Below are positions 51,044-63,299 of a stretch of 64,000 nt of DNA, piece after piece. The stretch lies in the NCBI GenBank assembly GCA_023053575.1, contig JAKZAP010000021.1:8804212-8868211 (forward strand). The letters are read 5' to 3'. Every line of letters begins with the position of its first letter. The stretch's first letter is position 1. The DNA comes from Branchinecta lynchi (Eukaryota; Arthropoda; Branchiopoda; Anostraca; Branchinectidae). The notes beneath the pieces are model-generated. The model did no database searches. It was not told the origin of the DNA and was given only the letters and a program-made list of their open reading frames with translations. Made by a program: the position numbers and the translations under genes.

Positions 51044-51263
51044 CCGCGAACCTATTCATCGGAATCCTTGACTTCATAGGATCGCCTTTTGCTGGATCGG
51101 CCCAAGCGGACTTTCCAAGTTCAGTCAGTACAACCGTGGGGTTAACGCAGTTGACACGTACGTTGAATGGACCCAACTCCAACGCCATCACACCAGTTAG
51201 GCTATCTAAAGCTCCCTTTGACGCACAGTAGATGGCGTGATCCTTTAGAGCAGCTTTGGAAGC
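51044..51263 (-). CDS. DCXR: Reductase exon with the catalytic YxxxK
   Basis: Acceptor TTTTTGCAG before 51,263, donor GTAAGT after 51,044. The 220-bp exon starts in phase 0 and ends with one base of a split codon. It encodes ASKAALKDHAIYCASKGALD, which holds the SDR catalytic Tyr-x-x-x-Lys (YCASK). It continues with MALELGPFNVRVNCVNPTVV and ends in NRFA. Order, length and junctions match vertebrate dicarbonyl/L-xylulose reductase as I know it. Confidence 0.9.
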
Positions 51264-52134
51264 CTGCAAAAATGAACACACTAGCAGCTTCTTAAGCGAG
51301 AGGGTCTACAGGGATGGTTATTTGTTTTATTTATTTTTGTATTTATGTACAGCGGAGGAATTCGATATCAAGCAAAAGACACGAAAAAAAAAAAAAAAAA
51401 ATACGATCTTCAAACTAAACGGGTTCTGGATTAAAGAATTGGCTAGGATTTTTTGTGTTTATTTATGGTAAGATGCAACGGTTTATTTTGTTTTGTTCTA
51501 TGTTACATGTCATGACCGCTGTATGGTCTTTCGGATAGTAGTTATTATCATTATATATCGACGGTATTTTTCCGAAAGGTTACAAATGAAATTTTTTTAA
51601 ATTTAGAGAAAAACCTTTCACCTAGAGGAAAGGCTTGACATTCCCAGAAAGAAAACGCTATCACTCCGTAGCGGTTGCTCTGATTTGGCAGAAACTACTA
51701 CCAGTCACACAGTTGCTAATACTACATAGCTAATAGGTTAGTCTAGTTTTCTTTGTTATTTCTTTCTTTTTTTTGTCCTTGTTATACTCCATTCCCCAAA
51801 CTTTGTGTTTAAACTGGCTGCATAAAACCATTCATTCATTCATTTAATAACGCCACTTACAACTCTTTGGAAAGATACTTTCTGGGATCGGTTAGCGCTC
51901 CACCGCGAAACAATAAACTGCAAAAAGATGGGACTTTCAAGCGAAAGAGAGAAACTCAGAGTAGCATTCATGTAGGACTTTATTTTGGTCTGGGAAAGGC
52001 TTAAAACAGCCAAAAACCGTGGGTTATTTGTTGAAAGCAAGCATAGTTTTAAAATATTCAATTAGTTTAAAATACTGTCAGTCGAAGAGTAAATAGCGCG
52101 AGGGGTCCTTTAAGGTTTAACCGCTTTCACTTAC
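51264..52134 (-). other. Reductase intron
   Basis: Intron between the two central exons. The phrase TTTTGTCCTTGTTATACTCC followed by CTGGCTGCATAAAACCA at 51,773-51,830 recurs at 52,617-52,675, so a short dispersed repeat is present. Confidence 0.7.
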
Positions 52135-52237
52135 CTGGGAAGAGACATTCACGATAGCTCCATACTTTCTCTCGACCATGCCTCTTGCTACTGCCTGCGA
52201 AACATTCATCACTGCTTTGACATTAACGTTGAACACC
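52135..52237 (-). CDS. DCXR: Reductase exon with the catalytic serine
   Basis: Acceptor ending TTAATGTAG before 52,237, donor GTAAGTG after 52,135. The 103-bp exon encodes [20 protein letters not shown] and ends GAIVNVSSQ, whose serine belongs to the SDR Ser-Tyr-Lys catalytic set. It was missed by simple frame listing because it has only 34 codons. Phases join cleanly to 59,543-59,795 (two bases carried in) and to 51,044-51,263 (phase 0). Confidence 0.9.
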
Positions 52238-52539
52238 CTACATTAAGAATACACTATTTAGAGGTTTTAGGCCAACACAACCTACTCAAGAACTCGAGAA
52301 ATCGAGTAAACTCTACCGTGTAGTCGCCATTCTGAAAGTACGGTCCCAGCAAAGCTCAAACATAAGGAAATTGGAAACAACTTCTAGCTTTAAGCTATTT
52401 GGTTGAATAAAGTTGATAGACTGATTCACTGATTGATATCCTGGGACTTTCTGGGCGAGAAACTACGGGATCACAGGGAGTGCGTCCATATGCGTGTGTT
52501 CTAACATTCGTCTATGTAGCCTAAATTGATAAAAAAAAC

Positions 52540-52820
52540 AAAAAAGTCTTGCAGTATTTGCTGCTGGATTAATCTGGTCTCTAAAAAGATAATCTTATAG
52601 ATGTTCCTTTCTTTTTTTTTGTCCTTGTTATACTTTATTCCCCAAACTTTGTAATTAAACTGGCTGCATAAAACCAATAAAATACCAGGCTCGAATATAA
52701 TGTAGCTGACTTATCCGTTTTGCACCGTCAAATATGATCATATCTCTCAGATAAGATTAATACCAGTAGCAAATACTTCAGCTAACTTTAATCCCTACTC
52801 CGAGAAACTTTTACAGTGTA
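52540..52820. mobile_element. Mariner-like MITE copy with inserted repeats
   Basis: GCAGTATTTGCTGCTGG and the end CCAGTAGCAAATACTTC...TTTTACAGTGTA match 3,802-4,289. A short repeat (52,605-52,680) and a retrozyme 3' fragment (TGTAGCTGACTTATCCG, 52,690-52,738) sit inside. Confidence 0.55.
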
Positions 52821-53102
52821 CGTCCATGCCAGCCTTTTCCAATGAAACACATTTGGTTCATGACAATTATTTTCTACTACGCAAAGCATCATTCACGCTG
52901 TCTTGTCCGACAGGACATCAATAACTGTCAGCTGACAAGGCAAGAAAACGGCACTGAGGACGGTATTTGACTTCAGGACCGAAACGACGCTGAATCGAGC
53001 GCGGCTTTAGATTTCTTTCATTCTGATTTTTTTGTTCTTAGATAATTGAGCAATCGCTTTATGGGCAGATTTACTGATCATTACAGTGAAAGAGAGATTT
53101 AC

Positions 53103-53284
53103 CAAGGCCGTATCCAGGGGGGGGGGGGTTAGGGGGTTGACCCCCCCCCCCCGAAACATACACAAATAGTCATTTTTAGAGGTTTTCCCCTCTGATCTAT
53201 GTGTTTTTTGTACTTATTTTTACTACCAGCAGGCACCCCCCCGAAAGGCAACCCCCCCGAAATAAATTCCTGAATACGAGCCTG
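53103..53284. repeat. G-rich MITE-like repeat, copy 3
   Basis: CAAGGCCGTATCCAGG at the left; CCTGAATACGAGCCTG at the right. Long G and C tracts and CCTCTGATCTATGTG inside. Confidence 0.55.
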
Positions 53285-53639
53285 ATCATGACTATGATCA
53301 TAGCTAACAAAAGGAATCACTTTAGCCTACTGTAACATTGTTAGAAATTAGTTCCGTGTTGTTTTTTGTATGGTTTTATGTCTTTCAGTAGGCTATACTA
53401 CTTTTTCCTCTTTTTTGTATTTCATACTCCGTCTTTCTCTTTAAGAGTGTATGATAGGTTATAAATAAATTATTATCATTACTATCATCTGTTTTTCAAA
53501 GAAGCTAAGAGATCAGCAACTCCCCAAATCGGTTCCTTTCGATTCTGAAAAGCAGTTCAGTTTTTGACGACGGTTACAATAATCTGCGCATTTACAGTCC
53601 AGAGGGAAGAGACAGGAACGTCACAATGGGTGGGTGGAG

Positions 53640-54540
53640 GGAGACTCCCCCCGTCAAAAGTAATTTCGTCGGGCGAAAGTTCACTTGTTTGTACGGCGCG
53701 GACACAAGAAATAAAACTTTGTATGCTTTGGTCGGACGTCGGTCGACTCGTAGGCACATCGGGTTCTTTTTATACGCAAGAAATAAAATCCTGCAAACAT
53801 TTGTCGGGCAAAATGCACAAGAAATATAATTCTGCATGCTTTTCTCGGGTCTCACTATTCTCGTCGGCAAATCGGGTTCATTTTATAGATAGGGAATACG
53901 GAGGAAATAACAAATGTTATGCTTTTGCCGGGCGTACTCTTCGGCACATCGGGTTATTTTCATACGCAAGAAATAAAATCCTACAAACATTTGTCGGGCA
54001 AAATACAGAAGAAATCGAATTCTGAATGCCTGTCTCGGTATTCTCGTTGGGAGATCGAGTTCTTTTTATACATAAACATATATTTATACGTAACAAATTC
54101 TGCAAACTTCGTCGACCACACCCGGGAAGTTCAAGTCTCGTCGGCCCAACGGTGTTTTTTACACGTAAGAAATCAAGTTGTGTACAGTCTAGTCAGGCAA
54201 GATACAGAACAAATCAAATGCCGTATGGTTTTGTCGGGCGTCGGTATTCTTGACGACACATCGGGCTCTTTTTAACGTAAGAAATCAAATTCTGTACATG
54301 TTTATCGGGCACATCCGGAAAGCTCAAGTTTCGTCGGCAAATCGGCTTCTATTTACACGTAAGAAATACAGACATTCACAGCCTTGTCGGGCAAAACACG
54401 GGAGAAATCCAATTCTGAATACTTCTGTCTGGCGTCCGTATTCTTGTCGGCATATCGGATTCTATTTATACTTGAGTACTCCAATTCTGCAAACATTTGT
54501 CGGGCACAAATTTTTCCGGAAAAACTACAGATTTAAAAAA
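53640..54540. repeat. Diverged minisatellite, about 0.9 kb
   Basis: Units of about 50-65 bp with the words TTGTCGGGC, ACGCAAGAAAT, AAATTCTGCA and CACATCGGGTT recur about 15 times with drift. Long frames on both strands (for example 153 codons from 53,564) are translations of these units and not genes. Confidence 0.75.
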
Positions 54541-55774
54541 TTTAGCCTGCGGCGCTTAGTTTAACTTGTTCTAGGTAAAGTCGTTGGCAGATTCACTTTT
54601 TAGTGAAAGCTGAAACGAAAAGTCGGATATGTTAATTTAAAGATACGAATCTACATTAAATGAACACTCGATCAACTAATGAATTACAGTTAGTTTTACA
54701 CAAATTATCGCCTACGGCGCATTTAGAAGAAGGATGTTTCATTTAGTTGGCGATTATGGATTTAAATTCTTGGTGGTTTCTAAAAACGATTAAAGCTAGA
54801 ATGGTAGGTACAGCAAAATTTTTCCGGAAAAAAAGGCAGATTAAACAAATTTCGCCTGCGCCACTTACTTTAACTTTTTATGGGTAGCCTACAGTCGTTG
54901 TAAGCTTCGCTTTTTTAGCGAAAGACGAAATGAAAAGCCAAATATAATATACGAAATTACACTAAAGGAATAATCTCAAGTGATGTATTACAGTCAGTTT
55001 TAAACCGGTTCTATTATGCTGGCGGGAAAAGTACGCCATTGCCACGAAGCGGCAACGACGTATGTTGTCAACAATTTTTTTAGTCCGTCGGCACAAACCG
55101 GACGTCCCCCCCCCGAAGGTATAAGGCTAGTGACATCCCTGGGGAGGGTTAAAAGTTATGAGGAAATACTGAAAATAGGAGGAAATCATTTTGGTTCAAG
55201 TTTAGTAAATCGTATTATTGGTAAAGATGTCATTTTCTTTTTTTTTCTATTTATGAAAACAGCACAAAGCCGGCAACACGCCGGAATTTTGCTTTCTTGT
55301 CAGATAAATGTCAAAATAAAACATACTGTCAATCAAAACTAACAGCAAATTTTCACTGGGGTCCTGACGTATTGTAAAACAACGGTTCTTTATCTCAATC
55401 CTTCTCGTGATTTTCCTATTTCGCGTTTTCTTACTTATTGAAATGAAGCCAATGCTCGTTTCTTTGCGTTTTTGTCAAAATCGAGAACTGGGAAAGCTTC
55501 GCGATTCTGCAGAATCGAGGAAGTTGCTTTGATAGTCATGTCTCGACTCTGGTTCTCTTTCCTGATTCGTCATCAAAGGTCGCATGTTCCATCCCCTATA
55601 AACAGGTATTAACGGGTAGCTACATTAGTGTTTTTGTCAAGAATTAGAACGAAGAAGTGAGAAGAGCAAAAACGGAAACTTGTCCAAGAAATGAGAATGG
55701 AGAAATGAGAACTGAGAATTCAGATAGAAAAAGCAACCAATAACTAAACTCTCACTGTCCAAAAAGTAGTGATT
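54541..55774. other. Intronic host sequence with a diverged duplication
   Basis: GGAAAAACTACAGATT and CCTGCGGCGCTTA at 54,516-54,560 recur in changed form at 54,822-54,870, so this stretch is partly a diverged tandem duplication of about 300 bp. No gene recognised. Confidence 0.45.
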
Positions 55775-58700
55775 GTGTTGCGAGAGCAACACTTTGGTTT
55801 TGTCCTCGTTTTTTTTTTTTTTTTTTTTTTTTTTTCCTATGACTCCGATTTCATTTTATTCCTGGTAACTGGGAAGGGTCTAACCTGTGCGGTTTTTACG
55901 GAAAGTGTGGACCTTAGGCCGGATTGATGAATATGACATTACATTTTGGAAAGCTCCGTAGAACTCTTGCCTGGGGCCAATAAGGATGGTTTTTGCTTGT
56001 CATCGAGCCAGAGCCTACGGTTTGCGAAGTGAAGTGGAGTTGTATAGCCTATGTCGGAGAGGACCATCTCAAGTTGTGTAGCGAACCTTTCGTTTCATCA
56101 AACCATGTTTCTGCTTTCGAGTGGAAAGCTCCGTTCTAGCACGCTAGCAGGCAGGCACCAGTTTCAAATTGAAGATGGACTAAAATCTATAAGTGTTAAA
56201 TATATGCGGCAGTTACCCGGCCCCACAGCCAACATATCTTCTTTGAGTGATAAATAGAAAAATCTACAGAGACAAAAAAGTGGCTTTTTCCCACGGGTCC
56301 GAAAGTGCTGCCATCTATTGTTTCTGTCCATGTCTGTGACGATTCCAGCTGAGTTTATAATTTTTTTTTTTTGCACTTGGGTTTGCGGTAGAGTAACGGT
56401 ATCAGATGTGCCCCTTAAACTTTAAAAGTTCTCTCATTGCTAAAGAAACTAGAGCTTATCCTTTGCTCCTTTCTAAGTCGTGACGTTAGAAAGTTGGCCT
56501 ACGGCAAAAAAGTCAACTTTTGAACTAAGACAGGTAGAATTTTTTTTTCGACGGCAATCGATAGCCACTGATGAGCTGATCAAAGTATATGTCATCCATT
56601 TTTTGGTACAAAAATTCCTTCATGAGATACACCAGTTTGAAAATTTCAAAGGGGTTGACAACTTCAGTAGTAAGGTACATTGAAACCAAAAATAGGCGAT
56701 AGCAGTTATGAGCCATGTAGGGGACTTTTAAGCAACAGTCGACTGTTAGCTCATAATCATCTTCGGTAATGAGGGCCTTGCAGCTTTTGCTAGTTGGTGT
56801 ACCTGTTATTTGTTTCCGGTGTATTCGATGGTAAGAACGATTTGGTTCCATTTGTGTACGCGATTTCAGCTGAGTTTATCATTCGTTTTTTTGCACTTGG
56901 GTTTGCGGTAGAGAAATGGTATCAGATGTACCTCTTAAACTTTAGAAGTTCTCTCATTGCTAAAGAAACTAGAGCTTATCCTTTGCTCCTTTCTAAGTGG
57001 TGACGTTAGAAAGTTGGCCTACGGCAAAAAAGTCAACTTTTGAACTAAGACAGGTAGAATTTTTTTTTTCGACGGCAATCGATAGCCGCTGATGAGCTGA
57101 TCAAAGTATATGTCATCCATTTTTTGGTACACAAATTCCTTCATGAGATACACCAGTTTGAAAGTTTCAAGGGGTTGACAACTTCAGTAGTAAGGTACAC
57201 ACTGAAACCAAAAATAGGTGATACCAGTTGTGAGACATGTAGGGGACTTGTACGCGGCAGTCGAGTGTTAGCTCATAATCATCTTCGGCAATAAGGGGTT
57301 TGCAGCTTTCGCTAGTTGGCGTACCTGTCATTTGATGGTAAGAACAATTAGGTTCCCAATTGTAAGACATGCAAGGGACTTGTCAGTAATAATAGGCTGT
57401 TATGCTACAAAAATCTTCAGCGATGAGGGGTTTGAAACTTTTGCTAGCCGGTGTACCCATTATTTTTATCCGGTGAACTTGATGTCTATCACGGGAAAGG
57501 GACTTGTCAGTAGAATCGGTGCACGAGGGGCTAGAAATTTGTGCAAATTGTTGCACATTGTATTCGATTTATATAAAACTGACGGTAAGAAAGTTTGTAT
57601 CGATGGTCTCTCGCTGTATCCTAGGATTTACTGTTTTCGCAACGGGTACAAACGATAATGTAAAATAAGGTAGTTTCGTAATAATTAATAGTGTCATCTA
57701 TGGTATTTTAATCCTGAAAAGTTACGGATAGCTTTATAATACCAACTAGATTATATAGGATATTGTTCCAAGTTTTCATCCGTCACGATGTCTACGATTG
57801 AAAAGGATAAAGTTCAACTGACTGCAAAGTCAATTTAGTCCCTTTTTCCGATATTCTTTTGTTGTGGTTAGGGCAATCGATGCCCTTGATGAGCTGATCA
57901 AAGTATATGTCATCCATTTTTTTTGAACAAAAATCCTTCATGAGATAAACCAGTTTGAAAGTTTCAAGGGGTTGACAACTTCAGGAGTAAGGTACACACT
58001 GAAACCAAAAATAGGCGATACCAGTTGTGAGACATGTAAGGGACTTGTAAGCAACAGTCGACTGTAAGCAACAGTCGACTGTTAGCTCGTAATCATCTTC
58101 GGCAATGAGGAGTTTGCAGCTTTTGCTAGTTGGTATACCTGTTATTTGTATCAGGTGTATTAGATGGTAAGAACAATTTTGTTCCCAAAAAGCCAAAACG
58201 GCTTTTATGCTATAATCATCTTCAGCGATGAGGGGTTTGCAACTTTTAATAGCTGGTGTATCCATTATTTGTTCCGATGAATTTGATGTCAATCACGGGA
58301 GAGGGACTTGTAAGTAAGAATCGGTTCACGAGGGGCTAGAAATTTTTGAAAATTGGTGCACATTGTATTCGATATCTGTAAATATGACGGTAAGAAAGTT
58401 TGTATCGATGGTCTATCGCTATAACCGAAGATTAACTGTTTACACAACGGGTACAAACGATACGGTAATCTAAAACAATAAGGTAGTTTTGTAATAATTA
58501 ATAGTGTCATCTATGGTATTTTAGTCCTGAAACGTTACAGATAGCTTTATAATACCAACTAGATTATATAAGATATTGTTCCAAGTTTTCATCCGTCACG
58601 ATATCTACGATTGAAAAGGATAAAGTTCAACTGACCGCCAAGTCAATTTAGTCCCTTCTTCCGATATTGTTTTGTTGTTGGTTTTACAACGCTAAAGAAC

Positions 58701-58887
58701 AGCTTTTGATCATGTGATTATTCTTTTTAGAACATACCGTTTTAAAAGCTTCGATAAGTTGACAATTTCAGCATTTAACCGACAGCGAAGAAACAAAACC
58801 AAAGTGTTGCTCTCGCAACACTTTAGTCGGCGAAGCCGGACAAAGGTTGCCGCAACACTTCACGTTGTCCCGGCAACGTAGGTCTAG
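55775..58887 (+). mobile_element. Helentron-like non-autonomous element (HINE), full length, 3.1 kb
   Basis: The 5' end GTGTTGCGAGAGCAACACTT is inverted at about 58,803-58,823. Then follow the hairpins GTCGGCGAAGCCGGAC and ACGTTGTCCCGGCAACGT and the end GGTCTAG before T. The 5' 700 bp match 38,271-39,000. The interior has more tandem blocks than the 38-kb copy. Poly-T at 55,809-55,835. No protein is encoded. Confidence 0.65.
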
Positions 58888-59305
58888 TTGATCCTGGGAA
58901 TTGTATCACAGCACGAAGGACGTAACCAGTGTTGCCAGATGGTCTTGTTTCCCGCCCATGGGCTTGTTTCTGTTGGGCGGGCAATTTTTGCGGCGGGCTT
59001 GGGGCGGGAAAGTGGGGTTGTTTTGTTAAAATGTGGCTTGTTTTGGGCGTTTTCTGGAGGCGTTTTCCGAACCTTTACCTGACTCAAAATCAAAACTTTT
59101 CCAATTTCCTACCTACACAACTGCTGCATACTACTGAACTTGGAGGCTGGCAACCATAGACGTAATTCACGTAACCTTCGTTCGTAACTCACTTACAACA
59201 GGACAATCGGACGTAAACTTCGGTCGTAACTCACTTGCAATAGGACAATCGGTAGTAATCTTAGATCAAATTGTAAAATACTGGTTGATCCAGCAGGGAT
59301 GTAAG
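58888..59305. other. Intronic host sequence
   Basis: A degenerate repeat of GGACAATCGG and CGTAACTCACTT words lies at 59,160-59,260. No gene recognised. Confidence 0.4.
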
Positions 59306-59482
59306 CAGGCCCGTATCCAGGAATTTATTTCCAGGGGGGGGGGGGGTTGCCTGCCGGTCGGACCAAAAAGTACAAAAAAGACATAAATCAGAGGAAAAAG
59401 CCTATAAAAATGAGTATTTTTGTATGTTTGTGGGGGGGGGGAGTCAACCCCCTAACCCCCCCCCTCCGTGGATATGGCCTTG
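59306..59482. repeat. G-rich MITE-like repeat, copy 4
   Basis: CAGGCCCGTATCCAGGAATT at the left, GTGGATATGGCCTTG at the right. A G tract, AAGCCTATAAAAATGAG and poly-C inside. It is close to copy 2. Confidence 0.6.
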
Positions 59483-59542
59483 GATGTAGGGATAGTAGCA
59501 GATTGCAAATGTGGACATGGCCCATTGCCTTTTCCAACTTAC

Positions 59543-59795
59543 CAATCAAAATTTTCAGGAGATGCCTCCAAAAATGACTCAAGCTTGCCGACACCTGCAT
59601 TGTTAACCAGCAAATCAACAGGTCCGAGTCCTTCTACAGCAATCCTTGTAGCACTCCAATCAGACAGATCCACACAAACTGGGATAATTGATTTTTCAGC
59701 ATCAACTAAAGAAGTCAGATGGGCCTCTGTCTTTGAGAGGGCATACACCTTGGCCCCAAGCTGGGCTAACTGCCGAGCTACGGCTCGTCCAATAC
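59543..59795 (-). CDS. DCXR: Reductase exon with the NADPH-binding and NNAG motifs
   Basis: Acceptor CTCTTCCCAG before 59,795, donor GTAAGTT after 59,543. The exon begins with two bases of a split glycine codon, then IGRAVARQLAQLGAKVYALS, the end of the TGxxxGxG nucleotide-binding turn. It continues with CVDLSDW (the Asp-Leu that contacts adenine in SDRs) and DLLVNNAGVG. The exon that would give the start and the first glycines of the TGxxxGxG motif was not found up to 64,000, so it is probably outside the window. Exons from here to 41,888 give about 226 of an expected 240-odd residues. Confidence 0.9.
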
Positions 59796-59975
59796 CTGGG
59801 AAGAGTAAAAACATGTTACTGCTTAAGCTTAGAACGGCCTAAAGTAACAGCACTAATCAAACTAGGGCTCTATACAACAGGGGGACATATTTTGAAGTGA
59901 CTGATTTAGTAAGATTCAGCATTAACCGTCATCATCGGGGGCACGCGTACAAGCTTACAAAGTCAAGATTAACAA

Positions 59976-60480
59976 AAGAAATAGAAAACCGTGATTTTCG
60001 GGGTTTTTTCTTGATCAGCTAATTATCCCTCTAGGATGATGTGCGAGGGATAAATATAAATTCGGATATTTCGGTTGCACTTCCGGCAAACCGTCCTAAG
60101 CGAAAAACAAAACAAAACTAAATCATAAAATCCACCCCAATCACAACAGGAGAACGATGCGGAACCAACAAACAATAAGACGAGATGTAACTAAAAACCA
60201 GAAGAAAACGGTGGGGATGCAGATAAAAATAAAATAACGAAAGATAAAATGTGCGTGTTAAAAATGTATATGTACAAATCTGTGATTATTTACAATTCTG
60301 AGCTCTGTTTATATTTACAATTTACCATCCGTCTAGGAAAGCGCAGAAGCTTTCACCCAGAAAACGGCCCACTCGAAAAATCCATTATACGTTGACTACT
60401 TTTGATAAAATCTTCCACTTGAGAGGGATAATTAGCTGATCAAGAAAAAACCCCGAAAATCACGGTTTTCTATTTCTTTC
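59976..60480. repeat. Inverted repeat with about 58-bp arms
   Basis: GAAATAGAAAACCGTGATTT at 59,982, through TTGATCAGCTAATTATCCCTC, is repeated inverted ending at about 60,478. The loop is about 385 bp. The right arm abuts the LINE C-terminal frame, and a related AAAGTCAAGATT word lies just outside both arms, so the structure may be two LINE ends in head-to-head orientation. Confidence 0.65.
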
Positions 60481-60483
60481 GTA

Positions 60484-60696
60484 ATGAATGGTCAGCTTGG
60501 CTTCAAACCTTATATAAAGTCAAGATTCCACAAGGACGTTTTTAAGTGGGGTTTTGGCAACAGAATTGTTGATCCTTGGAACAGCCTTACCGAAGATGCG
60601 GTTAATGCTGAATCGATCAGTAGTTTCAAGTGCATTGTTGATGAGATTTTTAACTCTGATCAGTTCGACTACTCAAAATTTCTTAGAGTTATTTAG
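60484..60696 (+). pseudogene. Non-LTR retrotransposon (CR1/Jockey-type) ORF2, C-terminal fragment
   Basis: 70 codons ending in TAG. The pattern KSRFHKDVFKWGFGNRIVDP, WNSL, a VNAESISSFK stretch and IVDEIF fits the conserved C-terminal end of LINE reverse-transcriptase proteins of the CR1/Jockey group (R-x-FF-x-NR-V, WN-LP, V-A-S-x-FK). No reverse transcriptase motifs lie upstream, so this is a 5'-truncated copy. Confidence 0.65.
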
Positions 60697-61139
60697 AGGC
60701 GAAAGCCTTTTCTCTTGCTTTGTATTATAATTTGTTCGCCTTTACAGGCTTTATTCAACTCAGGATTTTTGAAAATCCGAACGAAATAATACCTCAGGAA
60801 TCAAAAGTATTTTTGTCCTACATACGAGAGAATTTGTGGACTGAATGTTGGGTTCTTTCTCCTAGAATCACTAAATCGGCTACTCTGATGGTTGAATAAG
60901 CATTTCTCGCTAAGAGGAGCCAAAGCAATATTTTGGCAATTTTTGAAAAAGGTCCTCTTCAGGCTGCAGATGAATATTCCTTCAGCCCAAGCTGACTGCG
61001 AACCATATTTCATAGTCCAAAAGTTTTTGCAGTTTGATAAACTTCGGTTTTGTTATTAATAAGGGACTGAGGCTTCAATTTTCTTCCGTTAGTAACCCAT
61101 ACCACATTTCTGGTAGGGAGTATCTCGGTTTGTGCCGGC
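60697..61139. other. Host sequence with Penelope remnants
   Basis: 60,950-61,010 holds GGTCCTCTTCAGGCTGCAG and GCCCAAGCTGAC, a deleted retrozyme-like unit on the minus strand. 61,040-61,110 matches the complement of the Penelope 3' part (compare 14,150-14,220). Confidence 0.45.
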
Positions 61140-61320
61140 TCGGTTTTTCTTTATCTCAACGGCTTCTCGAACACTTTGATGGAATCCGGTGCACGATGAT
61201 ACATTCTTGATGATACAAAGCTTTGAAAAAGCCCAAATTCTTGCAAGAAACCTTTCCTGTCATCGCCCCAATCGAGGAGCAAAACCAACAGCAGTATAGA
61301 TGTAAAATTTAAATACCTCC
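61140..61320 (-). pseudogene. Penelope-like GIY-YIG fragment, rearranged
   Basis: On the minus strand it contains CATCAAAGTGTTCGAGAAGC and GATGACAGGAAAGG, matching parts of 13,890-14,090, but in altered order and with deletions. No open frame of use. Confidence 0.5.
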
Positions 61321-63290
61321 ATGTCATCTTGCGAAAATCGCGAATATTCACTAATAAATTGGAAAAATTAAAAAAAAAAGTTGAAAAATATGATGCTGAG
61401 CTCGAGTATCATGTCTGTACAAATTTTCATCTGTGTCGGACCACAACCGAGGGACTTAGTCTCTCACCCTATATAACTTTATCAGAAGTATCTCCCTGCA
61501 AGTGAGCAGATCAACTCTGTGGCAGTGGTTTGCTTTTTAAGACTTGGACCACTTCCTCTGTACAAAGGGTTCAGAACGTTCTGAACATTGGCGGCTAGAT
61601 GAATTGGTCTTACGCAGAATTCCTTTCTATTAATTAGAATCTGTTTGGCTGCAACTTCTTCAGTTTTCAGTCAACGAGGGAGTTTTTATAATATAATTTC
61701 CGTTGAAGATTTGTCAAATGCGCAAACGAAGGAGTTTCGATTCCCCTCCCCTCCCTCCCCCGTAAGAACAACGAATAGACCTAGAAAGAAGTCCTTATTC
61801 GAGGCTGGTCCCATCGTTTCGCTTGTGAGGAGTTCATGACTCTTTCCCTTGTTTATTGATTGTTATGGTGGGTTTTCATAAGAAATAAAAATAACTGACG
61901 TAAAATAAGTTCAAATGAATGACATGCTCCTTGACGGACCTGCAGCACCCGGTAACATCCACTGACAGCGCAGAATAATTATACCGCAATTATACCGCAC
62001 CAGGGTTTTTTTAAGTGAGAAACCCCTCATAATATATCAAACATCCTTTCTGCTAAGCTTAATCTACGGAGGAGTAAAAGGCAGGTTATTTCTGATGTTC
62101 GTCAAGTTCAATCAGAATTACCGTCTTCCGGATACGAAACTGCGGCCCCTCCCCTGCCGATCCTGTTTTTTCTAACCTAGTAATCAAGTAAAATACAATC
62201 ACTAGTTACAAATAAAAAAACTCTTTCGTTTTCCTATCATACATATCCTTCGTAGCCTATCTAAATCACACCGTAATTGCCTTTAAAGCACAATGGACAC
62301 TTCTAATGCTTTATTTTGTATTAAATTCTTCACAAATAAACATTTCCGACTTCCTCTAGGATGCGCTACGAAAATCGGACGTTTTCTTGTTATCGCTTAT
62401 CTTTACCTCTCTCGCATTTCGGCGATCTAAATCTTAGGTGCTGGGATATCGTGGCAGGAAATTCAAAAACTCCCGGCAATGCTTGATAGAAAAGCATATA
62501 TTTGAGATGTCAATAAAGCAGGGTGCAAATGGGGAATAGGAATCACTAGAAGACAGGTTGAATCTCCAAAATATTCTAGTCATATATAATTTAAGTCTTC
62601 GATGGTTTTCTTCCACTTCTTCTTCGGTCGTAATTTGGCTAACGTGCTTTGTAAAATGCACCGGAATATGCAATAAGTTCATAAAAATAACTTAGTTTCA
62701 AAAATCATTCAAAAGCAAATAGACTGTTCAGATCTGAATTCTACAAGCTGATTTAGGCATTAAATAAAGATCAAATAAGTATTATAAGAAAAATCACTCA
62801 TATCTTTGTCCAAGCTAGTAAATTTGAGCATGTACTAGCCTAAAAAATTAGACTTTGAAATATCACAGAGAGGAAACTCTTGAAAAATCTGCTGAGCCAG
62901 GGGGTACGCATTGGTCCTAGGTTGTTACAGAGTGGGATTGCGGTAGTTTGATGTGCCCATTGAACTTTAAGGCGATACAACCCTTGGCTAACCTGACTCA
63001 TCACATGATTGTTGTGTGCCGCGTTTGGACATTATTGCATAGTGAGGGGGCGCAAACTCCCGAAAATTGCATTTTTCTTGCGAAAATTCGACATATTCTT
63101 CAGTTTTTCCGTATTTTTCTATTTTGTAAAATATTTCAATTTTTCGGAATATTCGCAGTTTTCGAGAGGTCTCCGAATATTTCAACTTTGCGAATTTTCG
63201 ATTGAACTTTTCAACTGAAAAATTCGCTTTTTACATCTATAAACAGCAGTGTCAAAAATTACATCTAGCACTAGTTACAGATACAGTTAG
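61321..63290. other. Host sequence, no gene recognised
   Basis: AT-rich. 63,050-63,240 is full of GAAAATTCG/CGAATATT words that could pair, a low-complexity feature. No supported exon; in particular the first exon of the reductase was looked for on the minus strand and not found. Confidence 0.4.
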
Positions 63291-63299
63291 GCTACAAAT

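Noticed and set aside
53564..54025. A 153-codon gene
   Set aside because: Translation of minisatellite units, with similar frames on the other strand.
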